A stretch of 64,000 bases of DNA from Druceiella hillmani. Its lineage: Eukaryota > Arthropoda > Insecta > Lepidoptera > Hepialidae. Below are positions 24,991 through 37,691 of the stretch, in pieces. Each line of letters begins with the position of its first letter. The first letter of the stretch is position 1. The notes beneath the pieces are model-generated. The model was not told the DNA's origin. It saw nothing but the letters and a program-made list of their open reading frames with translations, and did no database searches. The translations under genes and the position numbers were made by a program. Location: contig JAYKKI010000006.1 of NCBI GenBank assembly GCA_039881145.1, positions 21,946,501-22,010,500 on the forward strand, read 5' to 3'.

Positions 24991-25084
24991 GCATGTTTCT
25001 TAATTGTATGTTTTTCATAATTGTTACTTTAGTGACTTTGAAATTTTTTAGTTTAGTGTAGAATATCTTTTTAAACGTGACGCC

Positions 25085-25219
25085 GTTACCGTGGTGTGTA
25101 GGGTTGATCATAAGGCATACGGCCTTTGGCTGCATGGCGTACCGCGGGGACCCGAGTTCGATTCCCGGCCGCTCGTCGATCGGGGCTGAACTGGTGTTCT
25201 GGTTGGCCCTCACAGATTG

Positions 25220-25222
<3 letters not shown>
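25085..25222 (+). mobile_element. tRNA-headed SINE
   Basis: A GC-rich island in AT-rich surroundings contains GGCATACGGCCTTTGGCTGC, ATGGCGTACCGCGGGGACCC, a clear polymerase III B box (GAGTTCGATTCCCGG at 25154-25168) and a degenerate A-box-like GTGGTGTGTAGGG at about 25091. After the tRNA-like head comes a short body (GGGGCTGAACTGGTGTTCTG) and then a (TA)n tract. It cannot fold as a normal tRNA and has no evident anticodon arm, so I call it a SINE rather than a tRNA gene. A 131-codon frame on the opposite strand is incidental. Confidence 0.65.

Positions 25223-25251
<29 letters not shown>
25221..25251. repeat. (TA)n microsatellite at the SINE 3' end
   Basis: TA repeats follow directly after the SINE body, probably grown from its 3' tail. 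Confidence 0.9.
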
Positions 25252-25252
<1 letters not shown>

Positions 25253-27600
25253 GTATTAGTAAGTGAGGCTGTTATTCCTGATGTGTAATTAGTTCAATCT
25301 ACTGCAATGATACTATTATTTTTGTAATTAACCACTATGAAAAATTACTAAAAATATTACGTAGATATAATAATATCAAAGTTATTATTTTTTATTTATT
25401 AATAAGCACTTTTTTTAAAGGTTTGAATATTGATAGCAAAATGCTATATTTTACAGCAAACGATAATATACGAGGAATAGAGCACAATTCTTTCCCTAAA
25501 TAATCTGATACAGGGAGCATCGTGTATTGTTTCAAAATAAAAATATAGAATCAGCCCAAAACTTTAATAGTATATAAAATCTAATTATATCACCCTAAAC
25601 CTCCTTTTTTTTCGATTGTAGATATTCTTTTCCATGTCAACGGTGTTTAAATATAATAGCGCAACAAATGTAGTGAAATTGTCCCCGAGAGATTATTTGG
25701 AACGCGCCCTCGTAGTCATCGTAGCTATGTAAAGCTACAAGCGCGTGTTACGAGAAGAAAATTCATACATATTGTGCACCTTGACTTTGAAATGCTGTTG
25801 AGATAATTAAAGAAGAATGGTGTTGTAATATTTTTAAACCTTTTTTCTCGTAGATTTTTTTAAACTAGGGATATGAACTAAACATTTCCTACTTCAAGAC
25901 GTATTTTTTATACTTTGATTTTTTTTAATTATGGAGCTAATATTGAAAATAAAAATTCATGTTATGTACATTTTAAATGAATTTTTAAGTTTCGTTCACC
26001 AAAAGAAATAAAGTTTATTTATGAAAACCTTTAATACCATAAAAACCACTGAATAAAATTTACTGAAAACACCTGCATTTGAACTCTTTTTGTGTTACAT
26101 TAACACTGCAACCTGTGGCCGTGCCTATGTATGTTAAAGGTTAGGATCCCAGATTTGCTTGAATATATAGAATAGTTAGCTAGATTATCCAATAATTAAA
26201 TCTAAACTTCATTTCTTACAGGTAAACAACTTTTCTTATTTTATCGAATTTTAGTTTTATTTGGAGAGTCAATACATATAACACGAACCGATGATCATTT
26301 CCGTAAACGATTTTGATGAATTAAATATTGAATAATTACTCAGTAAAATATATAAATTAATGAATAATAAACATAGCAAATAAAAAAATCTCAAAATATT
26401 CTTTAAAATATTCCTCAGTGGGAATGTATAGATTCGGATGTTTAGCTCGTAATATTCAAATGAGTTTAGAAAACACCTTCATAATCAAACTTTTTTTAAT
26501 ATTACGACTCATAATTCTAAACCAGGTTTTTGAAACATATGTCTAGATATTTATTCTACAAAACCCTTTGTACATTATTCTAATTTGTAGATAAATCTAA
26601 CTTAACAAATGTTTTAAAAAATTAATCTATACTGTAGGAATGTTACTCTCGATTCGAAAGTAGTAAAATAATGCATAAAACACGATAAAATAAATGACTA
26701 ATATTAAATTAATTCATTATTTTGATGTAACAAAAATTCTTATTTCGTTAACATGTTGGTGTGAGAAATGAAAAGTTATGGCACGATTCTTGGAAAAAAA
26801 TTAAATTTCTTTGAGGATTACACCTAGTTTGGTTTTAATATTTGCTTCTTTGTTCATACATTTAGCTACATTTACTACTTTCTTGGATGTACATATTTTG
26901 GAAATTAGGAAGTTATGCCTCGCAATTTACATAAGTGAAATTAAAAACTAATTAATATCGCAAATATTTTATTAATTAAAATTTCATAAGCATTTACTTA
27001 ATGCAACATTAATTTAAATATTTCTTAAACTATTTTCTAAATAAAAAAAAACAGATTCAGAAAGGAAATACGCTCAAAGAAAATTGATTGTTTCATAATT
27101 CTTTCAGTTATAAGTAACATGAAACGTAAATATATTTTATGAGTAACATGAAACGTAAATTAAGCAATAAAGTCACTATATGTTCTATTTAAAGTGTTTG
27201 ATAAGATTAATATTTATTTGAGGATTTATATTTAAACTTCGCAACAGCAGAAGACACATGATAATTTGAAATTATCTGCATCGATCTATACAATACCCTG
27301 GGAAAAACGGAAACAGTTATTCGAGAACTTCGCTATTGTTATAAAATACGACAAAGAACATTGCAATTCTTTTGTTTTTCAGGGAAGAGCAGTGTTGTGT
27401 ATAAGGATTTTTACCGAAAATTAGGTTCAATGCGCTTTTTCAAGCATGAAAAAATATTAATAAATTTTAAAAGGTAAAACCTTACAAATTTACAATATGT
27501 TACTCTATATGAAAATATAGTATGTTTTATACTGTAACTATTATTCAATTTTATAAAGTTTATATTTGGTGTGTGTTGTAAAGCAGAAAAATAATAAAAA
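25252..27600. other. AT-rich stretch without a supported gene
   Basis: Nothing convincing is seen. A pyrimidine-rich CTTCATTTCTTACAG|GTAAAC on the plus strand at about 26206-26226 combines acceptor and donor features, but no exon adjoins it. A 26-bp tandem (AGTAACATGAAACGTAAAT) lies at 27113-27160. Confidence 0.35.
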
Positions 27601-27760
27601 AAACAATACGCGAATTCGTATAGCCCCGAGTACGTTTAATATAAAAGTAAACGGCAGCGGTATCCAACTTATCTACGTTGATGCAGGTACATTTAAGTTG
27701 GATGCGAGTCTAAAAAGAGATGAATATAAAAATTTACCTCAAGTTATAAAGTTTCCCTGA
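27596..27760 (+). CDS. possible terminal exon or ORF remnant
   Basis: The plus strand stays open to a TGA at 27758-27760. The last 50 codons read IRIAPSTFNIKVNGSGIQLI, then YVDAGTFKLDASLKRDEYKN and LPQVIKFP, with less AT-biased codons than the upstream part of the frame (which begins ATGGTGTGTG.. at 27566). An AG (TTGTAAAGCAG) at about 27589 could serve as acceptor but lacks a good pyrimidine tract. I recognise no family. Confidence 0.3.
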   Translation, partial: KKNNTRIRIAPSTFNIKVNGSGIQLIYVDAGTFKLDASLKRDEYKNLPQVIKFP

Positions 27761-29131
27761 ATTTGTTGACCGATATTTTTTTATTGAAACACTCGGCTGT
27801 TATGGCATTAAGCTTTGAATTTTTAAAATACAAACGCACGTATTTCCTTAACTAACAATTAAAGACTTGTCGCGTATAAGTTGTGACTTTAAAACAGTAA
27901 CTGACGGTTGAAACTTCCGCTCTAGGGCTCACTAAAGCAAAACATTAAATTTATTAAATTATTATTTTATTTGATCATTCAGAAATTAAAATAAGGGATA
28001 TGACAGCATTTTGTACCTTTTACCATTTCTGTTTTGGAATTCAAAAATTATAATTGTCACAAAATTTTAATTCTCTCTCATAAAAAGCGGTTTTAATTTA
28101 CTAGTAAACAAAACTTTATTGTCTACTTTGGAAGTACATGACGAGTAACATGTGAATACAATAACTTACAAACAGGAATGAAAAGCAACGAGGCCGTATA
28201 AACTGATAGTGAGACCGTATCTGTGCGCATATCACCCAAAAATTACTGGACAAATTTTATTGAAAATATACAGGAGGAACTTACCACTTGTAATAGAAAG
28301 CATCAATACTGTTATTTATCTGTTTCTTTTACAAGCAACTACCGTAAGTGTGCAGATTTATAATTGTCTACTAGATTGCGGTAATTATTTGATTTTAATA
28401 AATGTTATCAATTTAATAACCCTCATAAATTGTATATCGGTAATTGCAAAATTATTATTATATAACAGGCTCAATAGTACCTCAGTTAGTTTAAGAATCT
28501 ACAAACATATAATCTAGTCATATAGCATAACTTTTTATCACGTAATTAGATAATGTATTAATTTAATTTTTTGTAAATATATTATTTCCGATAACATTTC
28601 CAAAATTATTGGGAATTTTTCTATATATTCTACTCATACTTTATTGCATTATATTGAACCTAAGATAAGCAGAGATATTTTATATTACTCGTTTTACTCC
28701 CCGAGTTTTTATTTTATGCATTTCTTATAATATGAAATATATATTGGAGGTTTTATTTAATATATTTTTCGTGTTAAGCACCTGCTAGTTGGCGAGATAT
28801 AAATCATTAATAGTTATATGCATACACACACACATACTCGTATATATCATTCATTAATCAATTGAAATATTTCCACTGAATTCGGTTTGGAATAAAAAGA
28901 GATATATGAAAAATTGCTACACGTCGTTAGGCATAATAAAAAAGTAAAGAGAAATTAACATATACTTTCAGGAACGTTTACATTACAAATATAAAAGCCA
29001 TGTAACTTACCAAAAAAATTTAAAAAAAATTTCATTACAAATGTAATTAATAAGCTCAGTGCAAAAGACTGGAGTAATTACACAACAGGAATGACAACCT
29101 TGCATACTAATGCTGTCATCGATACATTCGA

Positions 29132-29174
29132 TATTTATCAATGTATACTTATGCCAAATATACATTGATAAATA
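29132..29174. repeat. perfect 16-nt-arm hairpin
   Basis: TATTTATCAATGTATA at 29132-29147 and its exact reverse complement at 29159-29174 enclose an 11-nt loop. Confidence 0.65.
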
Positions 29175-29844
29175 AAAATAATGAAAATTACACTTCTTTA
29201 TTTTTATGTACGACCTGCATTGTTTCTACTACTGCTATATTTATTATTAGGAAATAATTAGAGAAAAGAGATTAAATTTTAATTACCAAGAAACTACGTA
29301 ATTACTTCAATCACAATTTAATTAAACATTATTAAATTATTTACCGCCCATGTTTAGAGAAAATTAAATTATCTCAGATGTGTATTCGTTACTTTGCCTT
29401 TAAATATTTTTTATTTACTTGCTAAATATTTAAATTTACTACACACAGAGACCGTTTGAACCAGCTCTAATGAAATTTACTGAATGACTTAAAACTTTAA
29501 ACACGTTTATCTGTCAACTTGTTTTACGTCAGCTCGTTTTACGTAATAAATACGATATGAAATTTATTTGTGGGCGTGTTTTCATAAAAAAATATTGTTA
29601 TGATAATAGTTAACCCACAAATAAACTACATACAGAAACATACATTAATTCCATAACCATCCCGACTAGTTTATGACGTAAAATTTACATCCCATTTTAA
29701 GTTATTTTTTTCTAATAAATTGTAATTCTTATTAACAATTATTAACTAAAACCTTTACAAAACTGACTACTGTTTTTTTACCCACATCCGAGCTTACGCA
29801 GGCCATACATTTATTTCGAAAGAAATGAATTCCCTCGAAATATA

Positions 29845-29960
29845 TGGAAAAAAAAACAGCGGAACATTACCGGCAAGGATCGCAAACGAAATATAAAAGG
29901 ACTAAGGCTCAATAAACTTTTTATATGAGCCTATTAAAGGATTGAATTTTATATTTGGCT
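29845..29960 (+). repeat. dispersed repeat R3, copy 1
   Basis: CTCAATAAACTTTTTATATG followed by AGCCTATTAAAGGATT matches 32515-32640 (ATCAATAAACTTTTTTACAT, GACCCTTTTAACGAATC). No coding is recognised. Confidence 0.45.
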
Positions 29961-31118
29961 CGACACATTTATGAGACGGAAGCGTGACTGCGTGCAGTTT
30001 ATTTCATCTATCTGAGATGCGATGTTTGCGTTATTTTCTTCTTTGTTTGGATAATGCTATGAAGGGACGAATATGTCGTTATTTCTTGAATTCGCATTAA
30101 TATGTCAATACCATATTGTCATTAAATAAATAGGGGAAAACATAAGGGAAAAATCTGTTACGAGATATACGAGGATATCTAACACAGGTTTTTATAAAAA
30201 TTTATATATTTAAGGGTATATGGCATTGAGTTATTTACAAATATTTGTATTGTTTTTCACCATGTGAATATATAATATAATATATCTTTTTACATGGGTT
30301 AAAATAATACCAGTTTCATTTAAACTATTATTACGGTGATTTTCATGGTAGCAATCATAGTTGTTGATTACGATGATTTTCATAGTAGCAATAATAGTTC
30401 TCAATTCATAGTTGTTGATTCAGCAGTATCAGGAAAGGTGAGGGAAATATATTTTTTACATGTTTTAGCAGGTCTCTGGAGATGTTACACTGACAATTAT
30501 ATAAAAAATAAAAATTTTTACTAAATCTTGAAAATCAAATTTTTAAACTATACTAAAAAAACACAAGCGATATGTAATCGATCTAATATAGATATGGCGC
30601 ATACCACCCTAAACCTTTGAATATATTTTGATATTTGAAATATCGTTGGATTTACTGTAATTTTGCCGCTGACATGAAGTAGATTAGTCACTAGAATTAT
30701 AATATGGCGAATACCCATGACCGTATTGTATTGAATATCTTATTAGTTTTGGATAATATGTAGACAAATTAATTTTTCTTGCTAAATTTTGTATTACAAT
30801 GTAACATCTTCAGAGTTTTTGCTTAATTTTTAGCTATTTTCATTTTTGCTGGAGAGAATATGGTGTATAATCATCGTAAATTTTCCGTTTATGGACTATC
30901 CCTATAGTATTGCAAATCGGGCACATCTGATCACTAACATGGAATATAGTGATGTGCTATTCCTCTTTATTTCCAACATAATTTTTCTTGAAGAAGAACG
31001 GTCAAAAATGACTTAGCCGCAGATAGTAATACTATGATATCAAATAGCAATATATTCATTAGAAACATTTCATTAGAATATTCTAATAAACAATCACGAA
31101 GAAATAGTTTCTTGTCTT

Positions 31119-31460
31119 CAAAAATGTCTTATTTTTATGGTTCCTTAATCAAACGGAACGCTTATAGCTTTGCCATATCCGTCTATTTGTCTGTATGTAC
31201 CGATTTACTCGCAGACTTTTAGTATTGTAAAACTGAAATTTGGCATGTGATATATATTTATGACATAAAACCTTTTAAAAAAAGTTTTAGGGTACTTCTC
31301 CTATATGTAAAAAGAAAGTGATTTTTTAGGATATTCCATTGTGTAAGGTATTATTGAATGGATCTTTCAAATATATTAGGAGTATACCAAGGACATTTTT
31401 TTCTATACAGAGATCCGTTTACAAAATAGGGTTGGCTGAAAACGACCTCTTAGAAACCTT
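31119..31460 (+). repeat. GGTTCC-type interspersed repeat, copy A (head and body)
   Basis: The segment starts TTTATGGTTCCTTAATCAAA and continues with CGGAACGCTTATAGCTTTGCC, ATATCCGTCTATTTGTCTGT and TTAGTATTGTAAAACTGAAA, followed by a TTAGGGTACTTCTCCTATAT block. This is the recurring text of a repeat that I know from several insect genomes (GGGTTCCGTA.., GTCCGTCTGTC..). The usual tail is not found at its right end. It is non-coding as far as can be seen. Confidence 0.6.
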
Positions 31461-31692
31461 ATATGTTTATAAACTGGTGGTCAATTTAGGTTTCTGAAAT
31501 AATATTGTACATTAAATTATGCGTATAGAGAGAAATTTGTGCTCATGGAAACTAACTAGAGAAACATTTTAAAAACGTAAAATTTTGAAAATAAGCAATA
31601 AGTCTGAGACTTAACCGGGAACATTTTCAAAATTTTCGACTTAAACATTTTCGGACTTACTAAACTCTTACTAACTAAATAATAACTCGCAT

Positions 31693-31817
31693 TCGTGAGA
31701 TATCCGGCCTGCGCAGATATTCTCGTTGACGTCTGGCAGTCTTGAATCATATGCCATGACGAGCCTGTCGATGTTGATATTGTCATCAGAAATATAAGCA
31801 TCTGTAATCTCATGTTA
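31693..31817 (-). CDS. candidate exon of uncertain frame
   Basis: A less AT-rich island is open in two minus-strand frames. One frame reads ITDAYISDDNINIDRLVMAY, then DSRLPDVNENICAGRISHEC, and looks the more protein-like; it stops at a TAG right after a possible A|GTTAGT donor. The other begins with an ATG at 31813 (MRLQMLIFLMTISTSTGSSW) and resembles a signal peptide, running on past a TTA|GTAAGAG donor. A pyrimidine-rich acceptor (TTTTTCAATTACTCGTGCAG) near 31830 fits only the second frame. No family is recognised. Confidence 0.35.
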
Positions 31818-32514
31818 TCTGCACGAGTAATTGAAAATCTTACTTGTTTTTCAATAGTTAGTCCACTTTTTATTAAGTAGCACGTTTTCTTTAAATTTGT
31901 TTACATATTCTTTTAATTTTCTTTATGCAGAATCTTAAAACATAACTGATAAGTTTTGTAATTTTTTTGTAGAATGATATAAAATACAATAATTCCTGAT
32001 TATACTCTTCTTACAGTATCATACCCGGACATTCTCATGAAGATAGTTAAACGAGTAAAATACAGAAGATAGAAATAATTAGTTTAACAGCTTAAAATAT
32101 TTACAGAATAATCTATGTAACATCACTATAAAATGCTTTTCTTTGCAGAAAAGAATCCACAAATATAAAGCTTATTGAGGTATTTGACTTTTAATTGCTT
32201 GAGAAACAAAACACACAACTTAAAGTACATAAAATACATAAGAGCAACAAAAATTATTAAGCAATTGAATTCGAACTGAACCTTCATAATGGTTAACAGG
32301 AAATGTTAATATTAACTGAATTGGAACAGGAAAATATTAATATTAACTGAAACGTTTAATTTAATTATAAAAAAGAAAATATTTCTGTCACTTTCCTTCA
32401 TTGCAATAGCAATTATTCATATTAATTTATCTAAATTAAGATCTCTGTAACATTAATTGAACTTGGGAGAGCTTCGTACTTACGTCGGGACAAATGAACT
32501 CTCTTAACAGGAAT

Positions 32515-32640
32515 TGGATGGAGACGGGCGACACAACATTAATGGTTAAAAGCGAGAGTCCAATATTAAAGGGACAAAAGATCAATAAACTTTTTTACAT
32601 GACCCTTTTAACGAATCAGCATCTTATATTTTGATTGTTC
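32515..32640 (+). repeat. dispersed repeat R3, copy 2
   Basis: This is a diverged copy of 29845-29960 in the same orientation. A minus-strand donor-like CCCGAC|GTAAGTACG at 32476-32490 adjoins it and made the repeat look like an exon at first sight. Confidence 0.45.
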
Positions 32641-33519
32641 TATTTATTTCGTAGTGATCTAACTTATTTGAGTAGGTTTTTGCTGTTTAAATGAACTTTT
32701 CTATTATTGTCCTTAATTCATTGATAAACGCAAAATACTTTCGTTTTGTACCCATTATAAGTAATTTTTAAAGAATTGTTTAACTAACTTTAGTATTTTT
32801 ATATGCATAGTAACTTTTCCTTGTAATGAACGGCAAAGAGTGAGTTATATTTGCGCACTGAAGATTCGGTATCGAAAATGATTTATTATCCAACGTGATT
32901 CTTCAACACAGTAACAGTTCTTGAATTGGACTAACAGTTCTTGAACAATTCATTTTTATTTTGAATTCGATTCGTTGGAGGCGCACTTTTACTATTTTTG
33001 TATTCATTAAACCACTTTGGAAATAAGAGATATAGCTTACATTTTTGTATAAATTTTAATATCATCAATAAATATCTAAGCTAAAATTAAAATAATTTTA
33101 GAATGTTTTAAAATCTATACTTCCTACAAAAACACAATCAACCTGGTCAAAGAAAACAAAGGAAAATATCAAAGTATGCTTTTTGAACCATTCCGGAATA
33201 TGCTAAATCAATTCGACATTATTTGTATTGATATATGCAAGTACATCATTGAATAATCCTTAAAATATTCAAAATGACGGTGCAAATATTATTAAAATGA
33301 TACAGAAATTCTTATAATTACAATAACTTTAATATTACCTCACATAATTAACTTTATATTTAAATAAAGCTTAACAGGTTGTACAAGCTTTGAAGTAGAC
33401 CAAGAAAAGGTATGTTAATTTTTAGTCGATATTAAGTGTAGTTTCTGGAAAAATAGCCCTTTTAATCTCAACAATAGATATATGGGCAGATAATGGAATT
33501 TTACCATGTACATTTTCTT

Positions 33520-33850
33520 TTTAGCATACTATGTCTAGATCCACCATGTTTCTGTACCGTAGATCTGAGTTAGGTTTATATACCTTACTTCTTCTTAATA
33601 ACAGATTTTGGATAAAGACATTAAGTAATGTTCGAACCTTTTGCTTAATTTTAATATACTTTTATGATTCACTTCTTATGAGCTTAAAGATGGGTTTATT
33701 AAATTTTAAAATTTCTCATCTCCGGTCTGCAATTCAGAAAAGTTTGTCGCCAATCGTAATATTCGATGCCTATCAAATTTGCTTTGCTGTAATTGTCCTC
33801 GTCTCGAAAACAGCAATTATTTACTGGACGTCTGCAAACCTCAATTGAAC
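33520..33850 (-). pseudogene. non-LTR reverse transcriptase remnant
   Basis: On the minus strand at about 33535-33590, RYINLTQIYGTETWWI follows the conserved ...YK..I.P.L.YGSETW.. motif found just after the RT domain of RTE/CR1-type non-LTR elements. Upstream (33700-33850) another open stretch reads VNNCCFRDEDNYSKANLIGI, then EYYDWRQTFLNCRPEMRNFK, in shifting frames. Stops separate the pieces. The 105-codon plus-strand frame 33531-33848 is antisense to this. The exact clade cannot be fixed from so short a match. Confidence 0.4.
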
Positions 33851-34954
33851 GAATAAGTAATTCCAGAAGACGTGTATCCTTAAATTCTTTTTTAGATCAA
33901 ACAGCGTGATGACTTTTTTGTCGGATAAATTTCACTGTTAACGGACATAGGATCAAATGATACTTATTAGCTAATTCTAGACGTTAAAGTTTCTTCAATC
34001 CTATGTCCATATAATTCGGTTTTGTGACGATGACGTTAAGGGTGACTAAGTAATCTTCTCCTCCTAATTTTGTCAACTTTAGTTTCAATTTTCTGGAGAC
34101 CAGAACCAGGTGACTTTGCGAAAAGAGATCTGAAATTTTCTTGTAAATTATGATTTAAAATTAATCCAATACGGCAAGTAACATTTTTATTACAGTCACT
34201 TTTTTCTCTTTATCCTTTAAGTTTAAAAATATGACCGTAAATGATAGTGAATGACTTTTATAACAACCCTTTTTTCAAATTATTTAATGTAATAATTTAG
34301 ATCGATAAGAAATTTAGCAGGTATTTAATGTTACATTTATTCAGGTATTAAATTAAGATAATAATAACAAGGTGGAAAAAACGAATTAATAATATCAGCA
34401 AATTTACTGATCTGCTGAATCTATTCAATGTTTAGTTATATTGTAAATACCTAAGGTAGACGAAGGCCGCCTTTTTAAGTGCGATCATCACCTAAATATT
34501 TTCTGTGGAACACACACCTAACGTCTATCATCCAATAATTATGTTTCACGTCATCGTTCAGATGGAAATAAAGTTTCCTTATAAGTTTCGATAACTGACT
34601 TGCGATCAAATTATATTTGCAGATGTGTAAAATGTTAAATTGCGAAACAGCCTCAGATAAAATTGAAGCTTGAAAATCAGTAAGTTCAAAAATACGTGTT
34701 CAAAGTACGAGAACTCATGTACTCTTGTTACGAGTACTCGTGTACTTATTACGAGTACTCATGTAATAAATTATTCTTTTACCTGCTGTTAAAACAAAAT
34801 TTTTCAATTTATAAAATGAAAAATTTGATCAATAATGTAAAGAGATTATTTCTTAACGCTAATTTTTACAATTATTTTATATAATTTATAATGTAAACCT
34901 ATATCATTTAAAATTGTAATAAATTCAAGACCGTCCAAAAATTTATATATTTAT

Positions 34955-34958
34955 ATAC

Positions 34959-35010
<52 letters not shown>
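34955..35010. repeat. (TA)n microsatellite
   Basis: TA repeats with TATACATATA and TATAAATA interruptions. Confidence 0.95.
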
Positions 35011-35017
<7 letters not shown>

Positions 35018-35814
35018 GATTTAAACATCGAAAAAGTAGTCAAAGTGAAAACCTTGAAGTCTTGACTAAACTGCCCATAAATACTGGTCTAAATGAGACT
35101 GCAGACGTCTATTCTTTACCTTCCACTTACGTCCTTTATATGACCTTCTAGGAAAAATTGAACCTCATCTTCCTAAGCTAAACAACTCAAAAAAACTTTT
35201 AATAGGACGAATAAGTGAATATTTTGATAGCAAATGTTTTAATAATAACTTATTTTGAAAGTAATTTATATACATTTTGGATTAAATATTTATTGTTTAA
35301 TACTATAAAAAAATTTTTTTCTAAAAGACACCATTTTTTGGATGTCATAATTTTCTACTTTGTCTATTTATATTACTAATAAAGCATTTTAATAACTTGT
35401 AAATACACTAGTTTTATGTGCTCTATAAAATAATCGGGTGTAAGATATGCCATTTTAGATCGCAGCTTTTAAGAACGATCGGTATCGGAAATTATTTACA
35501 TTTTTGTAATTTCTAGAAGCACTATATAATGCCGTAATACATGCAATACTCGACTCTAAAATATGAGTGATGTCAGCATATTTATTTGTGGATATCATAG
35601 CAGTATCTTGGAAATCGCTACAATTTTTAATAATTTTTCAAATAAATTCTTAACTTTTTGTATAAAAGGCGGAAGTAGTATCACATGCAGATAATATATG
35701 TAGAAACAAAATGCAATTTTAACATATTGGTAATGTTTGTTCAAGCTTTTAATAAAATAACTATTGTGGATCATGGGCCTTTACTGATTTAACAAGAAAA
35801 AAGAAAAAAAAGAA

Positions 35815-35837
35815 ATTTATATATATATGTGTATATC

Positions 35838-35891
<54 letters not shown>

Positions 35892-35897
35892 TATATC
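35815..35897. repeat. (TA)n microsatellite truncating a pseudogene
   Basis: A TA tract replaces the downstream part of the broken gene at 35898-36165. Coding similarity ends exactly where the repeat begins. Confidence 0.9.
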
Positions 35898-36165
35898 AAT
35901 AAGTCTATAAGCTCTTAATAAAACTAAAATATCTTCTGCAATTGTGTGATCAATATCGCCTTCTGCTGCGGTTAATTTGCTTTTATCTGCAAGAATTGTT
36001 TTTTATGAATTTTTAGATTTATCTTTTTATCAAAAATTAAATCGGCGAAAACATCATTCGCAATATTAATTTTTAAATATCGAACGTAATGATTGCATAT
36101 CGTCTCATACTTTTCATGTAATTGCCATTTGCAGCTCTGCAACAATATTCCGCTGTAAATACCTA
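35898..36165 (-). pseudogene. broken member of an uncharacterised XPG/FEN1-like (PIN-fold) family
   Basis: After an acceptor-like TTCATTCTTATAG the minus strand reads IYSGILLQSCKWQLHEKYET, ICNHYVRYLKINIANDVFAD and LIFDKKINLKIHKK. After a one-base frame change it continues TILADKSKLTAAEGDIDHTI and AEDILVLLRAYRLI. From memory of family form, this order (DGG.LLH...W..GE.Y..IC..YV.Y....YG, FL..K.NK, ..GDAD..I..) belongs to a multicopy uncharacterised protein family of insects and cnidarians with an XPG/FEN1-like metal-binding core. The central VVFDGY acidic segment appears deleted, and the GGG/DGG glycine-acid motif reads YSG. A frameshift, an internal deletion and loss of the C-terminus into a (TA)n tract make it a pseudogene. 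Sequence at 36200-36330 (KIHEFVVRSVSNKSAVSRFN) may be its N-terminal part. Confidence 0.4.
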
Positions 36166-36636
36166 TAAGAATGAATTAATATCATTAACACCAGTTTAAA
36201 CTCAGAAGAGAAATCATAAAAATATGATTGGTTTGTCTTTTACATTAAACCTTGATACAGCGGATTTATTGGATACGGACCTAACTACAAATTCATGTAT
36301 TTTAAAGTTCTTCGTCTACTTTTTTGAACCTTAATAAAGAATATGCACGTCCCACCCTAGCTTATGCTAAGTGATAACAAAAAAAGAGAATTAAATAAAA
36401 AAAAGTACCCAAACATATTTCCCGGCTAACAAAATCATCTAGTTATGAAATATTTGAAATAGATTTCTTTATAATGAATAATTGCAAGCCACAATATATT
36501 TTCGTAGCGTACATCGTTTTTAATATATTTTCCTTCATGTCGTTTCAAAAAAATGTCAAACATAACTGGTACTAAACAGCACTCATAGCAAAAATATTAG
36601 GCAAAAAAAATGTATAAATAATATGTAGCAATTACC

Positions 36637-36935
36637 TAGAAAGAAAAATAAAATATTCTTATGATAAAAACAAAAAAATATTCTTGAAAAGGGATTTCCC
36701 GAAATAAAAGATGATGAGCTACATCCGCCAATCCAATAAGGAACATCTTAAGAGTCGTTGTAAATTTAAATGGGCTACCATTATTATATGATGCGTCATA
36801 CAGATAACCCAAAGATACCATTAATTGGTTCCTAAAATTTATTAAAATACCAGTAGGCGTTATAGCAGACTGAGAACATGATGATAAGGTGGAAGACTTG
36901 ACATGGATCCAAATTACAACGAACACAAAAAACGT
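36637..36935 (-). CDS. unidentified open frame or possible exon
   Basis: The minus strand is open for about 98 codons with SSTLSSCSQSAITPTGILIN, FRNQLMVSLGYLYDASYNNG, SPFKFTTTLKMFLIGLADVA and HHLLFREIPFQ. There is no initiating ATG. Two pyrimidine-rich AGs (TTATCATCATGTTCTCAG; TTTTAATAAATTTTAG) are possible acceptors, the first in phase 0. It lies directly upstream of the broken XPG/FEN1-like gene on the same strand and could be part of that remnant. The frame ends in an F-rich run at a strong acceptor-like TTTTTCTTTCTAG. Confidence 0.25.
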
Positions 36936-37691
36936 AGACCTTTGACCAATAAAATGATTATTTATAATAAATATTTTAAAGGCTATTAATAATAATGTAA
37001 ATAGCTTTTGAAGTATCTTAAAGAAGATAAAATACTTTAATTCAGTATGTAGTCATTATGCTTCGACAACGAGTTGTTTTTTTTAAATTTCTGTTCATAT
37101 TCTAAGGAAAAAATAAAATTTTCATTTTACAAGCATAACCTGAATTTCACGTAACAATGCAGAGGTGAGTCAGACAGACAATAACTTCTTTTAATTTGTC
37201 TCTCTATTATTACATTATATCAATTTAGTCCAGTTGTAACGACACTGACTAAATAAGATATCGCCATTTATTTTAACGCCATTTAATGCTCGCCTAGATA
37301 AGAACGAAGACGTATAAGGAGCTGTCTGCGCCCCTCAGGCATTTAATCTTTTATAATAAGCTTAAACTCTTGCTTGGAATCCTCACTTATGGTTGAGATA
37401 CAATTTCAAATCACTTTAAAGCCTAAACATACTCTTCTTGATCAATTTAAGACTAATATAATTTGTCAATATCAATTGTATCATATGTATATAATGCATT
37501 TGTCAAATTCGTTTAAGGTTGATAGTAGGTGGTTAAGAAATATTAAGTAAAAATTAAAATATTAGTAATAAATTTTGTTTAATAGGTTCTCTATGGTTTT
37601 ATATTATACATATTAATACATCGAATCATATCAATCGTGTTATGAATACAAAAATATTATTATTATATAACTTTAATTAGCACCCAGTTAT

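Noticed and set aside
24818..25213. 131-codon minus frame as a gene
   Set aside because: It crosses the SINE and a repeat tail; there is no splice or domain support.
25085..25222. tRNA gene
   Set aside because: The B box is good, but the A box and cloverleaf are not, and the sequence runs into a SINE-like body.
28160..28517. 102-codon plus frame with nearby donor-like GTAAGT on both strands
   Set aside because: The composition is AT-driven with no domain, and donors without paired acceptors are expected by chance several times in a window this size.
32476..32640. Exon-like minus-strand stretch with a strong GTAAGTACG donor
   Set aside because: The body aligns with the repeat at 29845-29960, an in-frame TAA closes it upstream, and no convincing acceptor exists.
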